This document shows positions 17,353-24,972 of a DNA stretch of 44,206 nt, piece after piece. The DNA is from Rhodothermales bacterium (GTDB taxonomy: Bacteria > Bacteroidota > Rhodothermia > Rhodothermales > UBA10348): NCBI GenBank assembly GCA_024711125.1, contig JANJTM010000080.1, forward strand, positions 1-44,206. Direction: 5' to 3'. A program made the position numbers and the translations under genes. Every line of letters begins with the position of its first letter. Position 1 is the stretch's first letter. The notes under the pieces are model-generated. The model saw only the letters and a list, made by a program, of their open reading frames with translations, did not search any database and had not been told where the DNA came from.

Positions 17353-18761
17353 CCGGTGCCTCCGGACCGGCGGGAGTCCCCGAGGAAGCCCGGCCCCCGG
17401 GGGGCCTCGAGCGTGCGCGTCGCCCGCCACCGGGCGAACGGGTCGCCGTCGAGACCGGCCAGGAACCGCGTGGCGCGCAGCACGAACCGTCCCGTGCGCC
17501 CGACCGCCCGGAAGAGGCGCGGGTGGCGGGTGAGCCAGGCGAATCCGCGAAAGCCGGCACGAAGCCCCGGGTCCGGCGCCGCCTGGGCGGCCAGGGCCCG
17601 GACGCGCAGCAGGTGCCGGTGCAGGTCGATGCGGACGGGGCAGGTTTCCGTGCAGGCGCCGCACAGCGTCGAGGCGTGGGCCAGGTGGGCGAACGTCTCG
17701 ACGCCTCGGAACGTGGGCGTGATCACCGAACCGATCGGCCCCTGGTACGTGGTGCCGTAGGCATGCCCTCCGATCACCTGGAAAACCGGGCAGACGTTCA
17801 GGCACGCGCCGCAGCGGATGCAGCGCAACGCGTCCCGCATCACGGGATCGCCCAGGAGCCGGGAGCGGCCGTTGTCGATCAGCACGACGACGAAGCGGCG
17901 CGGACCGTCCGGGTCGCCTGTCTCGCGGGGGCCTCCGTAGAGCGAGTTGTAGCAGGTGAGCGCCTGCCCGGTACCGGCCGTGGCGAGCATGGGTTGCAGG
18001 ATCGCGAGGTCCGCGAGCCGGGGAATCACCTTTTCGATGCCCATCAGCGCGACGTGCACGCGCGGAAGGGCGCACACGAGCCGCGCATTGCCCTCGTTCT
18101 CGGTGATGGCGATATGCCCGGTTTCGGCGACGCCGAAGTTGGCACCGGAGATGCCCACGTCGGCGGCGAGGTAGGCCTCCCGGAGTACGCGGCGTGCGAT
18201 CAGGGTCAGTTCGGCGGGATCGTCGGTGTCGAGCAGGCCCACGCCGGGGATACCGCGCTCGAACGTCTCACGCACTTCGTCCCGGCGAAGGTGCATGCTG
18301 GGCATCACGAAGTGGAACGGGGGCTCGTGCCGCAGCTGCTGGATGTATTCGCCCAGGTCGGTTTCCAGCGTGTCGAATCCGCCGGCCTCCAGCGCGTCGT
18401 TGAGGCCGATCTCCTCGCTGGTCATCGTCTTCGACTTGACCACCCGCTTCGCGTTCTCCTCCCGCAGGATGCGCAGCACGTGCGCCCGCGCCTCGACGTC
18501 GTCGCGGGCCCAGCAGACCTCGGCGCCTCGTTCCAGGAGACGCTCTTCGAACGATTCGAGCAGCTCCGGCAGGCGCTCGATGGCTTCCCACTTGATCGCC
18601 GCCGCAGCGCGCGTACCGGCTTCCCACGAAATCCAGGCCTGCTGCGCTGCGGTGCGCCGCTCCCGGTAGCCCATGAGACCGTCGCGCAGGAAACCGGCCC
18701 GCTCCGTGTCGAGCGCCGAGCGGTGCGCGTCGGTCCGGAACCATGTGCCGGGTGCGTCCAC
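17349..18761 (-). CDS. lutB: LutB, iron-sulfur subunit of L-lactate oxidation complex
   Basis: LutB is the LUD-domain plus ferredoxin subunit that works with LutA and LutC to oxidise L-lactate to pyruvate. The 470-residue length is typical. The LUD domain contains KSKTMTSEEIGLN and GISGANFGVAETGHI. Two 4Fe-4S motifs follow: CIRCGACLNVCPVF and CGACTETCPVRID. The gene begins 6 bp after fucP ends and overlaps lutC, giving a fucP-lutB-lutC operon. Coupling lactate oxidation to a sugar permease fits a pathway that releases L-lactate from the imported sugar, as explained for the FAH-family gene. Confidence 0.92.
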   Translation of the reverse strand: MDAPGTWFRTDAHRSALDTERAGFLRDGLMGYRERRTAAQQAWISWEAGTRAAAAIKWEAIERLPELLESFEERLLERGAEVCWARDDVEARAHVLRILREENAKRVVKSKTMTSEEIGLNDALEAGGFDTLETDLGEYIQQLRHEPPFHFVMPSMHLRRDEVRETFERGIPGVGLLDTDDPAELTLIARRVLREAYLAADVGISGANFGVAETGHIAITENEGNARLVCALPRVHVALMGIEKVIPRLADLAILQPMLATAGTGQALTCYNSLYGGPRETGDPDGPRRFVVVLIDNGRSRLLGDPVMRDALRCIRCGACLNVCPVFQVIGGHAYGTTYQGPIGSVITPTFRGVETFAHLAHASTLCGACTETCPVRIDLHRHLLRVRALAAQAAPDPGLRAGFRGFAWLTRHPRLFRAVGRTGRFVLRATRFLAGLDGDPFARWRATRTLEAPRGPGFLGDSRRSGGTG

Positions 18762-18767
18762 GGGCGA

Positions 18768-20045
18768 TCAGGCGTGGGCCAGCGCCGTCGACGTCGGGCG
18801 GCGCCAGTCGAAGAGTCCGTACGCGGCCACCACCACGAAGCACACCAGCGGAACGACGTACGACACCGGCGCCGAGTACGCGTCGACCAGCGCACCCTGC
18901 ACCAGCGGTAGCAGCGCGCCTCCGAGAATGGCCATCACGAGTCCGGCGCCGCCGATCTTGGTATCGTCGCCGAGCCCGCGCAACGCGATTCCGTAGATGG
19001 TCGGAAACATCAGGGACATGCAGGCCGAGATCCCGACCAGGGCCCAGAGGCCCAACGGGCCCGGGGCGAGGGCCACGACCGCCGAGAGTACCACGGCGAG
19101 CACCGCCAGCCACGTGAGTAGCATTGCCGGGCGGAAAACGCGCATCAGCGCCGTGCAGACGAATCGGGCCACGAGGAACGTGATCAGCGAGTACTGCAAC
19201 CAGGTGCCCGATTCGGCCTCCGTCAGGCCCATCGCGGCGCCGCCGTAATGGATCGTGAACGTCCAGACGCAGATCTGGGCGGCGACGTAGAAGAACTGCG
19301 CGACGACGCCGAACGCGTAGTGCCGATTGCGCAGCAGGCGTCGGACGGTCGGAAGGAAATCGATCCGCGGCCCGGCGTCGGACGCGCGCGGCATGCGAAC
19401 GACCGCGATGGCGATCCAGAGCACGACCAGCGTCAGCGCCATGCCGACGTAGGGGCCCATGACCGCCAGGAGTTCGCCGGACTGCACGGCCCGCAGGGTT
19501 TCCGGGTCCATCGCGGCGCGTTCGGCGTCGGTGGCCGGGTTCAGCCCGGTCAGGATGAACGTGGATGCCAGCCAGACCCCGAGGTTCGAGCCCACCGGGT
19601 TGAAGGCCTGTGCCAGGTTGAGCCGCAGCGTACCGGTCTGCTCGGGGCCCAGCGCGATGATGAAGGGGTTGGCGCTGGTTTCGAGAATGGACAGCCCGCC
19701 CGCGAGCACGAAGAGCGCCGTCAGGAAGTGCCCGTATACCATGGTCCGGCTGGCCGGGAGGAAGAGGAGTGCGCCGGCGATGAAGAGCCCGAGCCCGAGC
19801 AGCACGCCCGTCTTGTACGACCAGCGCTTGATGACGATCGCCGCGGGAATCGCCAGGCAGAAATACGCCCCGTAGAACGAGAACTGCACGAGCGTTCCCT
19901 GCGCCGTGCTCATCGAAAAGACCCGGCTGAACACCTTGACCAGCGGGTCTGTCATGTTGTTCGCAACGCCCCACGCCGCGAAGCATACGGTCAGCAGCAC
20001 GAAAGGGAGCAGCACGGCTCGGGGGACCACGGGCGGACGTTCCAT
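18768..20045 (-). CDS. fucP: L-fucose permease-like MFS sugar:proton symporter
   Basis: A 425-residue inner-membrane transporter with about 12 hydrophobic helices, closely resembling FucP. The two acidic residues essential in E. coli FucP are kept by my alignment: D33 in ANNMTDPL and E122 in LETSANPF. Other family stretches include FYGAYF, SYKTG and NLAQAFNP. I chose the ATG at 20045 over an upstream in-frame ATG at 20213, because the extra 56 residues are proline-rich and unlike any helix. FucP relatives also carry glucose or galactose, so L-fucose specificity rests on the fucose-dehydrogenase gene across the divergent promoter. Confidence 0.87.
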   Translation of the reverse strand: MERPPVVPRAVLLPFVLLTVCFAAWGVANNMTDPLVKVFSRVFSMSTAQGTLVQFSFYGAYFCLAIPAAIVIKRWSYKTGVLLGLGLFIAGALLFLPASRTMVYGHFLTALFVLAGGLSILETSANPFIIALGPEQTGTLRLNLAQAFNPVGSNLGVWLASTFILTGLNPATDAERAAMDPETLRAVQSGELLAVMGPYVGMALTLVVLWIAIAVVRMPRASDAGPRIDFLPTVRRLLRNRHYAFGVVAQFFYVAAQICVWTFTIHYGGAAMGLTEAESGTWLQYSLITFLVARFVCTALMRVFRPAMLLTWLAVLAVVLSAVVALAPGPLGLWALVGISACMSLMFPTIYGIALRGLGDDTKIGGAGLVMAILGGALLPLVQGALVDAYSAPVSYVVPLVCFVVVAAYGLFDWRRPTSTALAHA

Positions 20046-20114
20046 CGGGGGGGCGCGTTTTTCGAGGGGACCAGGCGGCGGCGGGCGGTCACGGCTTGCG
20101 CAGGAGGCTCCGCT

Positions 20115-20130
20115 GGAGTAAGTATACTCC
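20115..20130. promoter_or_regulatory. Inverted repeat operator candidate with symmetric -10 elements (divergent fuc promoters)
   Basis: The perfect inverted repeat GGAGTA-AGTA-TACTCC lies in the 167-bp gap between fucP and the fucose dehydrogenase gene, about 70 and 83 bp from the two starts. It contains the 8-bp palindrome AGTATACT (20121-20128), so a near-consensus -10 box TATACT is present on both strands. For the minus strand, TTGGCG lies 16 bp away as a possible -35. For the plus strand, TTGCGC at 20096 is 21 bp away, which is too far. A regulator binding here would control both arms at once. No regulator gene is adjacent. Confidence 0.5.
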
Positions 20131-20212
20131 GGCCGCGCGAACCGCCAAACGGGCGGGGACGCGGGCTTCAGCACGGATTCGGGTCCTCCCGCGTCCGTCG
20201 GAACCCACGACA

Positions 20213-21001
20213 ATGGACCTCCTGCTGAAGGACAAGGTGGCGATGGTGACGGGCGGCGCTTCGGGCATCGGGGAGGCCGTGACCCGAGCGTTTGCCGCGG
20301 AAGGCGCCGTGGCGGTGATTGCCGGCCGCAAGCCGGCGCAGGCGGCCCCGATCCTGGAAGATCTTCGGGCCCGGGGTCTGCGCGCCGGGTTCGTCCAGGT
20401 CGAGCTGACCGACGAGGACCAGGTGCGCGCGGCGGTCGCAGAGACGGTGGGAGCCTGGGGTCGCATCGACATCCTGGTCAACAATGCCGGCTTCAACGAC
20501 GGGGCCGGTCTCGAGAACGGGACCGCCGACTTCCGCCTCTCGCTGGAACGCAACCTGGTCCAGGTCTTCGCCATCACGCACCACGCGCTCCCGTACCTGA
20601 AGGCGTCACGCGGAACGATCGTGAACATCGGTTCCAAGGTGGCCGACACCGGCCAGGGCGGCACCAGCGGATATGCCGCGTCGAAGGGCGGAATGAACGC
20701 CCTGACGCGGGAGTGGGCCCTCGAACTGGCTCCGTCGGGCGTCCGGGTGAACGCGGTGATCCCGTCGGAGACCTGGACTCCTCTGTACGGGGCGTGGCTC
20801 GAACGTACGACGCCCGACCCGGTCGCGGCGCTGGAGCGTATCGGGCGGCACATTCCGCTCGGAAGGCGTTTGACCACCAGCGAGGAGATCGCGGCGACGG
20901 TGGTATTCCTCGCCAGCGGGCGCTCGTCCCACACGACGGGGCAGATCGTGGTCGTGGACGGCGGCTACCTCCACCTCGACCGCATGTGCACGGCCGACTG
21001 A
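20213..21001 (+). CDS. SDR-family L-fucose dehydrogenase
   Basis: A short-chain dehydrogenase of 262 residues, expected to oxidise L-fucose to L-fuconolactone with NAD(P). It has the cofactor motif TGGASGIG (13-20), NNAG (90-93) and the catalytic set S141, Y154, K158. The surrounding residues closely follow, as I remember it, the characterised Burkholderia L-fucose dehydrogenase: LERNL, TGQGGTSGY, LTREWAL, VIPSETWTPLY and a C-terminal DGGYLHLDR. First gene of the right-hand arm; the next SDR starts 13 bp downstream. L-rhamnose dehydrogenases belong to the same superfamily, but this detailed pattern and the FucP neighbour favour fucose. Confidence 0.85.
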   Translation: MDLLLKDKVAMVTGGASGIGEAVTRAFAAEGAVAVIAGRKPAQAAPILEDLRARGLRAGFVQVELTDEDQVRAAVAETVGAWGRIDILVNNAGFNDGAGLENGTADFRLSLERNLVQVFAITHHALPYLKASRGTIVNIGSKVADTGQGGTSGYAASKGGMNALTREWALELAPSGVRVNAVIPSETWTPLYGAWLERTTPDPVAALERIGRHIPLGRRLTTSEEIAATVVFLASGRSSHTTGQIVVVDGGYLHLDRMCTAD

Positions 21002-21014
21002 CGACGCCCGATAC

Positions 21015-21809
21015 ATGGAACGTTTTTTCGATCTCAGCGGCAAGCAGGCCGTCGTCACGGGCGCGGGAAGCGGCATCGGGGCCGCCATCGCGCGCCGCTT
21101 CGCCCGGGCCGGCGCCCGCGTGGCGATCTGGGAATTCAACGTCGAGGCGGGGGAGGCGGTGGCGTCGGAGATCCGCCGCGCCGGCGGAGAGGCCGTCTCC
21201 GTGCGTCTCGACGTGGCCGATGCCGCAGCCGTGGAGGCTGCCGCGGCCGGACTCTGGTCCGCCGCGGGCCGTATCGACATCCTCGTGAACAACGCGGGCG
21301 TGTCGAGCGTCGGCTCGGTCGAAAACACTCCGCCCGAAGAGCTGGACCGGCTCCACCGGGTCAATGTCGCCGGCGTGGCGAACGGGCTGCGCGCCGTCGC
21401 CCCCCGCATGGCGAGGGCCGGGGGCGGAGCGATCCTCAACCTCGCGTCCATCGCCTCCCTGGTCGGGGTCAAGGACCGGTTCGCCTACTCGGCGAGCAAG
21501 GGGGCGATCGCCGCGATGACCTTCTCGGTGGCGATCGACTACGCCTCGGCCGGGGTGCGCTGCAACGCGGTCGCCCCGGCGCGCATCCACACGCCGTTCG
21601 TGGACGGATTCCTCGCCAAGCACTACCCCGGCCGCGAGCAAGAGACGTTCGCGAAACTCAGCGCGTACCAGCCGGTCGGACGCATGGGCACCCCGGACGA
21701 GGTGGCCGCGCTCGCGCACTACCTGTGCAGCGACGAGGCCTCCTTCGTCACCGGGACGATCGTGCCCATCGACGGCGGCGTGTGCTCGATGCCCGGGTAC
21801 GCACCGTGA
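21015..21809 (+). CDS. SDR, probable 2-keto-3-deoxy-L-fuconate 4-dehydrogenase
   Basis: A second short-chain dehydrogenase, 264 residues, with TGAGSGIG (15-22), NNAG (92-95) and catalytic S145, Y158, K162. It is clearly different from the preceding SDR. In the non-phosphorylating 6-deoxyhexose pathway one SDR makes the lactone and another oxidises 2-keto-3-deoxyfuconate at C4. The motif PARIHTPFVDGFL and its place just before an FAH-type hydrolase point to the second role. The same enzyme class serves L-rhamnose breakdown, so the exact stereochemistry is not certain. Confidence 0.75.
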   Translation: MERFFDLSGKQAVVTGAGSGIGAAIARRFARAGARVAIWEFNVEAGEAVASEIRRAGGEAVSVRLDVADAAAVEAAAAGLWSAAGRIDILVNNAGVSSVGSVENTPPEELDRLHRVNVAGVANGLRAVAPRMARAGGGAILNLASIASLVGVKDRFAYSASKGAIAAMTFSVAIDYASAGVRCNAVAPARIHTPFVDGFLAKHYPGREQETFAKLSAYQPVGRMGTPDEVAALAHYLCSDEASFVTGTIVPIDGGVCSMPGYAP

Positions 21810-21858
21810 ACCCCCGAACCCAGGGCCCGATCGCGGGCCGCAGACCGCCTGTTGCCGC

Positions 21859-22704
21859 ATGAAACTCGTCCGCGTGGGCCCGCCGGGCCGGGAGCGCCCG
21901 GGCCTCGAACTGGACGGCGGCCGCCGGGTCGACGTGTCGTCGGTCGTGGCCGACTATACCCCCGAGACGCTCGGACCGGAGCTCCTGGAGCGCCTCGCGG
22001 CGCTGGATGCCTCGCAACTGCCCGAATTCGGGGTCGGGGCGCGGTACGGGCCGCCGATCTCGCGCCCGGGCAAGATCATCTGCGTGGGCCTGAACTACGC
22101 CGCGCACGCCGCCGAGAGCGGCGCGACGCCGCCTTCCGAGCCCGTGCTCTTCTTCAAGGCCACCACCGCCCTCACGGGCCCCAACGACGGCATCGTGATC
22201 CCGCGGGGCTCCACGGCGACCGACTGGGAGGTGGAACTGGCGGTCGTGATCGGCCGCCGCGCGACCTACGTGGACGAAAACCGGGCGATGGACCACGTGC
22301 TGGGCTACTGTCTGCACAACGACTGGTCGGAACGCGACTGGCAGCTGAAGCGCGGCGGACAATGGGTCAAGGGCAAGAGTTTCGACACGTTCGCGCCGCT
22401 CGGGCCGTGGATCGCGACGCGCGACGAGGTGCCCGACCCGCACGCGCTGCGCCTCTGGCTCGACCGGAACGGCCGCAGGCTGCAGGATTCGAACACCTCC
22501 GACCTCATCTTCGGCATTCCGCACCTGGTGTCCTACATCTCGCAGTGCATGACGCTCGAACCGGGGGACGTCATCTCGACGGGCACGCCGGCAGGCGTGG
22601 GCCTGGGGCTCAAGCCGCCGACGTACCTCGAGGCCGGCGACGTGGTCACGCTCGGCGTGGACGGGCTGGGCACGCAGCGGCAGGAGGCCCGCGCCGCGTC
22701 ATGA
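21859..22704 (+). CDS. FAH-family hydrolase, probable 2,4-diketo-3-deoxy-L-fuconate hydrolase
   Basis: A 281-residue fumarylacetoacetate-hydrolase-fold protein. Metal ligands E124 and E126 (DWEVELAVVIG) and D155 (HNDWSERDW) are present, with CVGLNYAAHA (75-84) and the TGTPAGVG loop (241-248). Relatives in deoxy-sugar loci hydrolyse 2,4-diketo-3-deoxyfuconate or rhamnonate to pyruvate and L-lactate. This reaction explains why lutA, lutB and lutC flank the pathway. Such proteins are often mislabelled ureidoglycolate lyase. The stop overlaps the uxaA-N start by 4 bp. Confidence 0.78.
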   Translation: MKLVRVGPPGRERPGLELDGGRRVDVSSVVADYTPETLGPELLERLAALDASQLPEFGVGARYGPPISRPGKIICVGLNYAAHAAESGATPPSEPVLFFKATTALTGPNDGIVIPRGSTATDWEVELAVVIGRRATYVDENRAMDHVLGYCLHNDWSERDWQLKRGGQWVKGKSFDTFAPLGPWIATRDEVPDPHALRLWLDRNGRRLQDSNTSDLIFGIPHLVSYISQCMTLEPGDVISTGTPAGVGLGLKPPTYLEAGDVVTLGVDGLGTQRQEARAAS

Positions 22705-23048
22705 AGCTCGACGTGCTGCAGATCCACCCGGACGACAACGTGGGCGTTGCCGTGCGCCCGCTGCGGGCCGGCACGCGCGTCGCGTGCGGCGGCACGGCAT
22801 TCGACCTGGCCCAGGACGTCCGGCTGGGGGCCAAGCTCGCGCTCAGGCCGCTCCGTGCGGGCGAGTGCGTGGTCAAGTACGGCGAGCCGATCGGCACGCT
22901 GACGGCCGACGTTCCGCTCGGCGGATACGTGCATACGCACAACCTCGAGAGCGACTACCTGCGCACCTGGGCCCGGGGCGAGCTGCTCCCGGCGCCCGCG
23001 CCGCCGACCGCCGGCGCACGCCGACCTGCCTACCGGCCCCCGCGATGA
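22701..23048 (+). CDS. UxaA-family dehydratase, N-terminal SAF-domain subunit
   Basis: This 115-residue protein matches the N-terminal SAF domain of altronate/galactarate dehydratases: IHPDDNVGVAVRPL near the start and the family ending VKYGEPIG...HTHNLES. The last 20 residues are proline/alanine-rich and unconserved. In many genomes this domain is fused to the catalytic part. Here it is a separate gene whose stop overlaps the start of the next (ATGA), so the two should be made in equal amounts and assemble. The C. jejuni fucose locus has a similar split pair (Cj0482/Cj0483), which supports a role as L-fuconate dehydratase. Confidence 0.82.
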   Translation: MKLDVLQIHPDDNVGVAVRPLRAGTRVACGGTAFDLAQDVRLGAKLALRPLRAGECVVKYGEPIGTLTADVPLGGYVHTHNLESDYLRTWARGELLPAPAPPTAGARRPAYRPPR

Positions 23049-24244
23049 CCGACCTAACCGGATATCCGAGATCCGACGGCCGCAAGGGCATCCGCAACGT
23101 CGTCGCGGTGGCCTACCTCGTCGAGTGCGCACACCACGTGGCGCGCGAGATCACCGTGCCGTTCGGCGACCGGGCCGTGCACCTCGTGGGCTTCCCGGGG
23201 TGTTATCCCAACGCCTACGCGCATCGCATCCTGGAGGCGGTCTGCACCCACCCCAACGTCGGCGCGGTGCTGCTCGTCTCGCTCGGGTGCGAGAGTTTTG
23301 CCCGGGGGCGCCTCGCCCAGGCGATCGCCGCGAGCGGACGCCCCGTAGAGACCCTCGTGATCCAGGAGCGGGGCGGAACGCGTGCGACGGTCGCCGAGGG
23401 CCGGTCCTGGGTCGCCTCGGTGCTGCCCGCGCTGGAATCGGCCGAGCGGGTCCCGATGGGCATCGACGAACTGGTCGTGGGCACGATCTGCGGCGGCTCC
23501 GACGCCACGAGCGGCCTCACGGCGAATCCCGCGATCGGCCTGGCATTCGACCGGCTCGCGGCCGAGGGCGCGGCCTGCATCTTCGAGGAGACCGGCGAAC
23601 TGATCGGCTGCGAGGCCATGCTGGCCCGCCGCAGCGTGACGCGCGAGCTGGCGGCCGAGGTCGTCGCCTGCGTCGAGAAGGCGCGCCGGTGGTACGACGC
23701 CATGGGCCACGGCTCGTTCGCGAGCGGAAACGCCGAGGGCGAGCTGACCACGCAGGAGGAGAAATCGCTCGGCGCCTACGCCAAGAGCGGTTCGGGCCCC
23801 CTGCACGGCCTGATCAAGCCGGGCGACGTGCCGCCCCGGGGCGGACTCTACCTGCTCGACGTCGTGCCCGACGGCGAGGTGAAGTGGGGATTTCCGAACA
23901 TCGTCGACAACGCCGAGATCGGCGAACTCATCGCGTGCGGAAGCCACGTGATCCTGTTCGCCACGGGGCGCGGGTCGGTGGTCGGAAGCGCGATTTCGCC
24001 GGTCGTCAAGGTCTGCGGAAACCCCGAGACCTACGCGCGGCTCGCCGACGACATGGACGTGAACGCCGGGGCCGTGCTGTCGGGTACGGTCGACCTGGCG
24101 GCGGTGGGCGAGCAGATCCACCGCCTCACGCTCGAGGTGGCCGCCGGCGCGAAGACGCGCAGCGAGGACCTCGGCCACCGGGAGTTCATCCTGACCTACA
24201 AGTCCTTCGAACCCATCGGGCCGGCCTGCCTGCCCGTCCGCTGA
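23045..24244 (+). CDS. UxaA-family dehydratase, catalytic subunit (probable L-fuconate dehydratase)
   Basis: A 399-residue protein of the altronate dehydratase C-terminal family. Recognisable segments are YPRSDGRKGIRN at the N-terminus, GFPGCYPN, the CGGSDATSGLTANPAIG loop, FEETGELIGCE and GRGSVVGSAISPVVKVCGN. Conserved cysteines are consistent with metal or cluster binding. The expected reaction is loss of water from L-fuconate to give 2-keto-3-deoxy-L-fuconate, filling the step for which no enolase-type FucD is seen. Altronate or galactarate as substrate is possible but does not fit the neighbours. Confidence 0.82.
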   Translation: MTDLTGYPRSDGRKGIRNVVAVAYLVECAHHVAREITVPFGDRAVHLVGFPGCYPNAYAHRILEAVCTHPNVGAVLLVSLGCESFARGRLAQAIAASGRPVETLVIQERGGTRATVAEGRSWVASVLPALESAERVPMGIDELVVGTICGGSDATSGLTANPAIGLAFDRLAAEGAACIFEETGELIGCEAMLARRSVTRELAAEVVACVEKARRWYDAMGHGSFASGNAEGELTTQEEKSLGAYAKSGSGPLHGLIKPGDVPPRGGLYLLDVVPDGEVKWGFPNIVDNAEIGELIACGSHVILFATGRGSVVGSAISPVVKVCGNPETYARLADDMDVNAGAVLSGTVDLAAVGEQIHRLTLEVAAGAKTRSEDLGHREFILTYKSFEPIGPACLPVR

Positions 24245-24248
24245 TCCC

Positions 24249-24959
24249 GTGCCGCGCGTCCACCTCTTCGTGCCATGCTACGTCGACCAGTTCGCGCCCG
24301 GAGTGGCGCGGGCGACCGTGCGCGTGCTGGAGCGCGCCGGGTGCGAGGTCGTGGTACCCCGCGCCCAGACCTGTTGCGGGCAGCCGGCCTTCAACGCAGG
24401 CTACCACGCCGAGGCGGCCTCGACGGCACGGGTCTGGCGGGCGGCGTTCGAGGCGGCCCAGACCGTCGTGGTCCCGAGCGGAAGTTGCGCCGCGATGGTC
24501 CGGTGTTTCCACCCGGAACTGGAGGCGGTCGGGGGGGCGGCAGGTCCCGGTCCGGACACGTTCGAACTGGCCGAGTACCTCGTGGACCGGCTCGGCGTCG
24601 AGGACGTGGGCGCCTCGTGGGACGGGGACGTGACGTGGCACGACGGGTGCCACGGCCTCCGGGAGCTCGGCATCGAGGCCGCTCCGCGCAGGCTGCTCGC
24701 CCACGTGCGGGGCCTGCGGCTCGTCGAAATGGAGGAGCGCGCGTCGTGCTGCGGGTTCGGCGGGCTCTTTTCGGTCAAGAACCCCGGGATCTCGACCGCG
24801 ATGGCCGACGTCAAGCGCGAGTCGGCGCTGCGCACGAGCGCCCGCACGGTCGCGACCGGCGACGTTTCGTGCCTGCTGCACCTGCGCGGCCGCTCCCGGT
24901 TCGTCCGGGACGGCTTGCGCTACGTGCATCTCGCCGAGATCCTGGCCGGGTCCGGCTGA
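24249..24959 (+). CDS. lutA: LutA, CCG-domain subunit of L-lactate oxidation complex
   Basis: A 236-residue protein with two cysteine-rich CCG domains: QTCCGQPAFNAGY near residue 37 and ASCCGFGGLFSVK near 166, with HDGCHGLRELG between them. This is the layout of LutA, the partner of LutB and LutC. The start is a GTG five bases after the uxaA-C stop. It is the last gene of the right-hand arm and is transcribed away from lutBC, so one complex is encoded on both arms of the divergent locus. That separation ties L-lactate oxidation to expression of the sugar pathway. Confidence 0.9.
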   Translation: MPRVHLFVPCYVDQFAPGVARATVRVLERAGCEVVVPRAQTCCGQPAFNAGYHAEAASTARVWRAAFEAAQTVVVPSGSCAAMVRCFHPELEAVGGAAGPGPDTFELAEYLVDRLGVEDVGASWDGDVTWHDGCHGLRELGIEAAPRRLLAHVRGLRLVEMEERASCCGFGGLFSVKNPGISTAMADVKRESALRTSARTVATGDVSCLLHLRGRSRFVRDGLRYVHLAEILAGSG

Positions 24960-24972
24960 GCGGCTGGCTCAG
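24956..24972. terminator. Candidate shared hairpin at convergent ends of lutA and the alcohol dehydrogenase gene
   Basis: Arms CTGAGC (24956-24961) and GCTCAG (24967-24972) enclose a 5-nt loop and include both stop codons. The stem can be lengthened with one bulge. There is no T-run, so intrinsic termination is doubtful. Confidence 0.3.

Noticed and set aside
18768-20213. Start of fucP at 20213
   Set aside because: The extra 56 residues are proline-rich and unlike the family. They would span the entire divergent promoter region and reach the start codon of the opposite gene.
22701-24244. uxaA as a gene broken by a frameshift
   Set aside because: The two halves fall exactly at the known domain boundary, each has its own start and stop with a 4-bp overlap, and the C. 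jejuni fucose locus has the same split.
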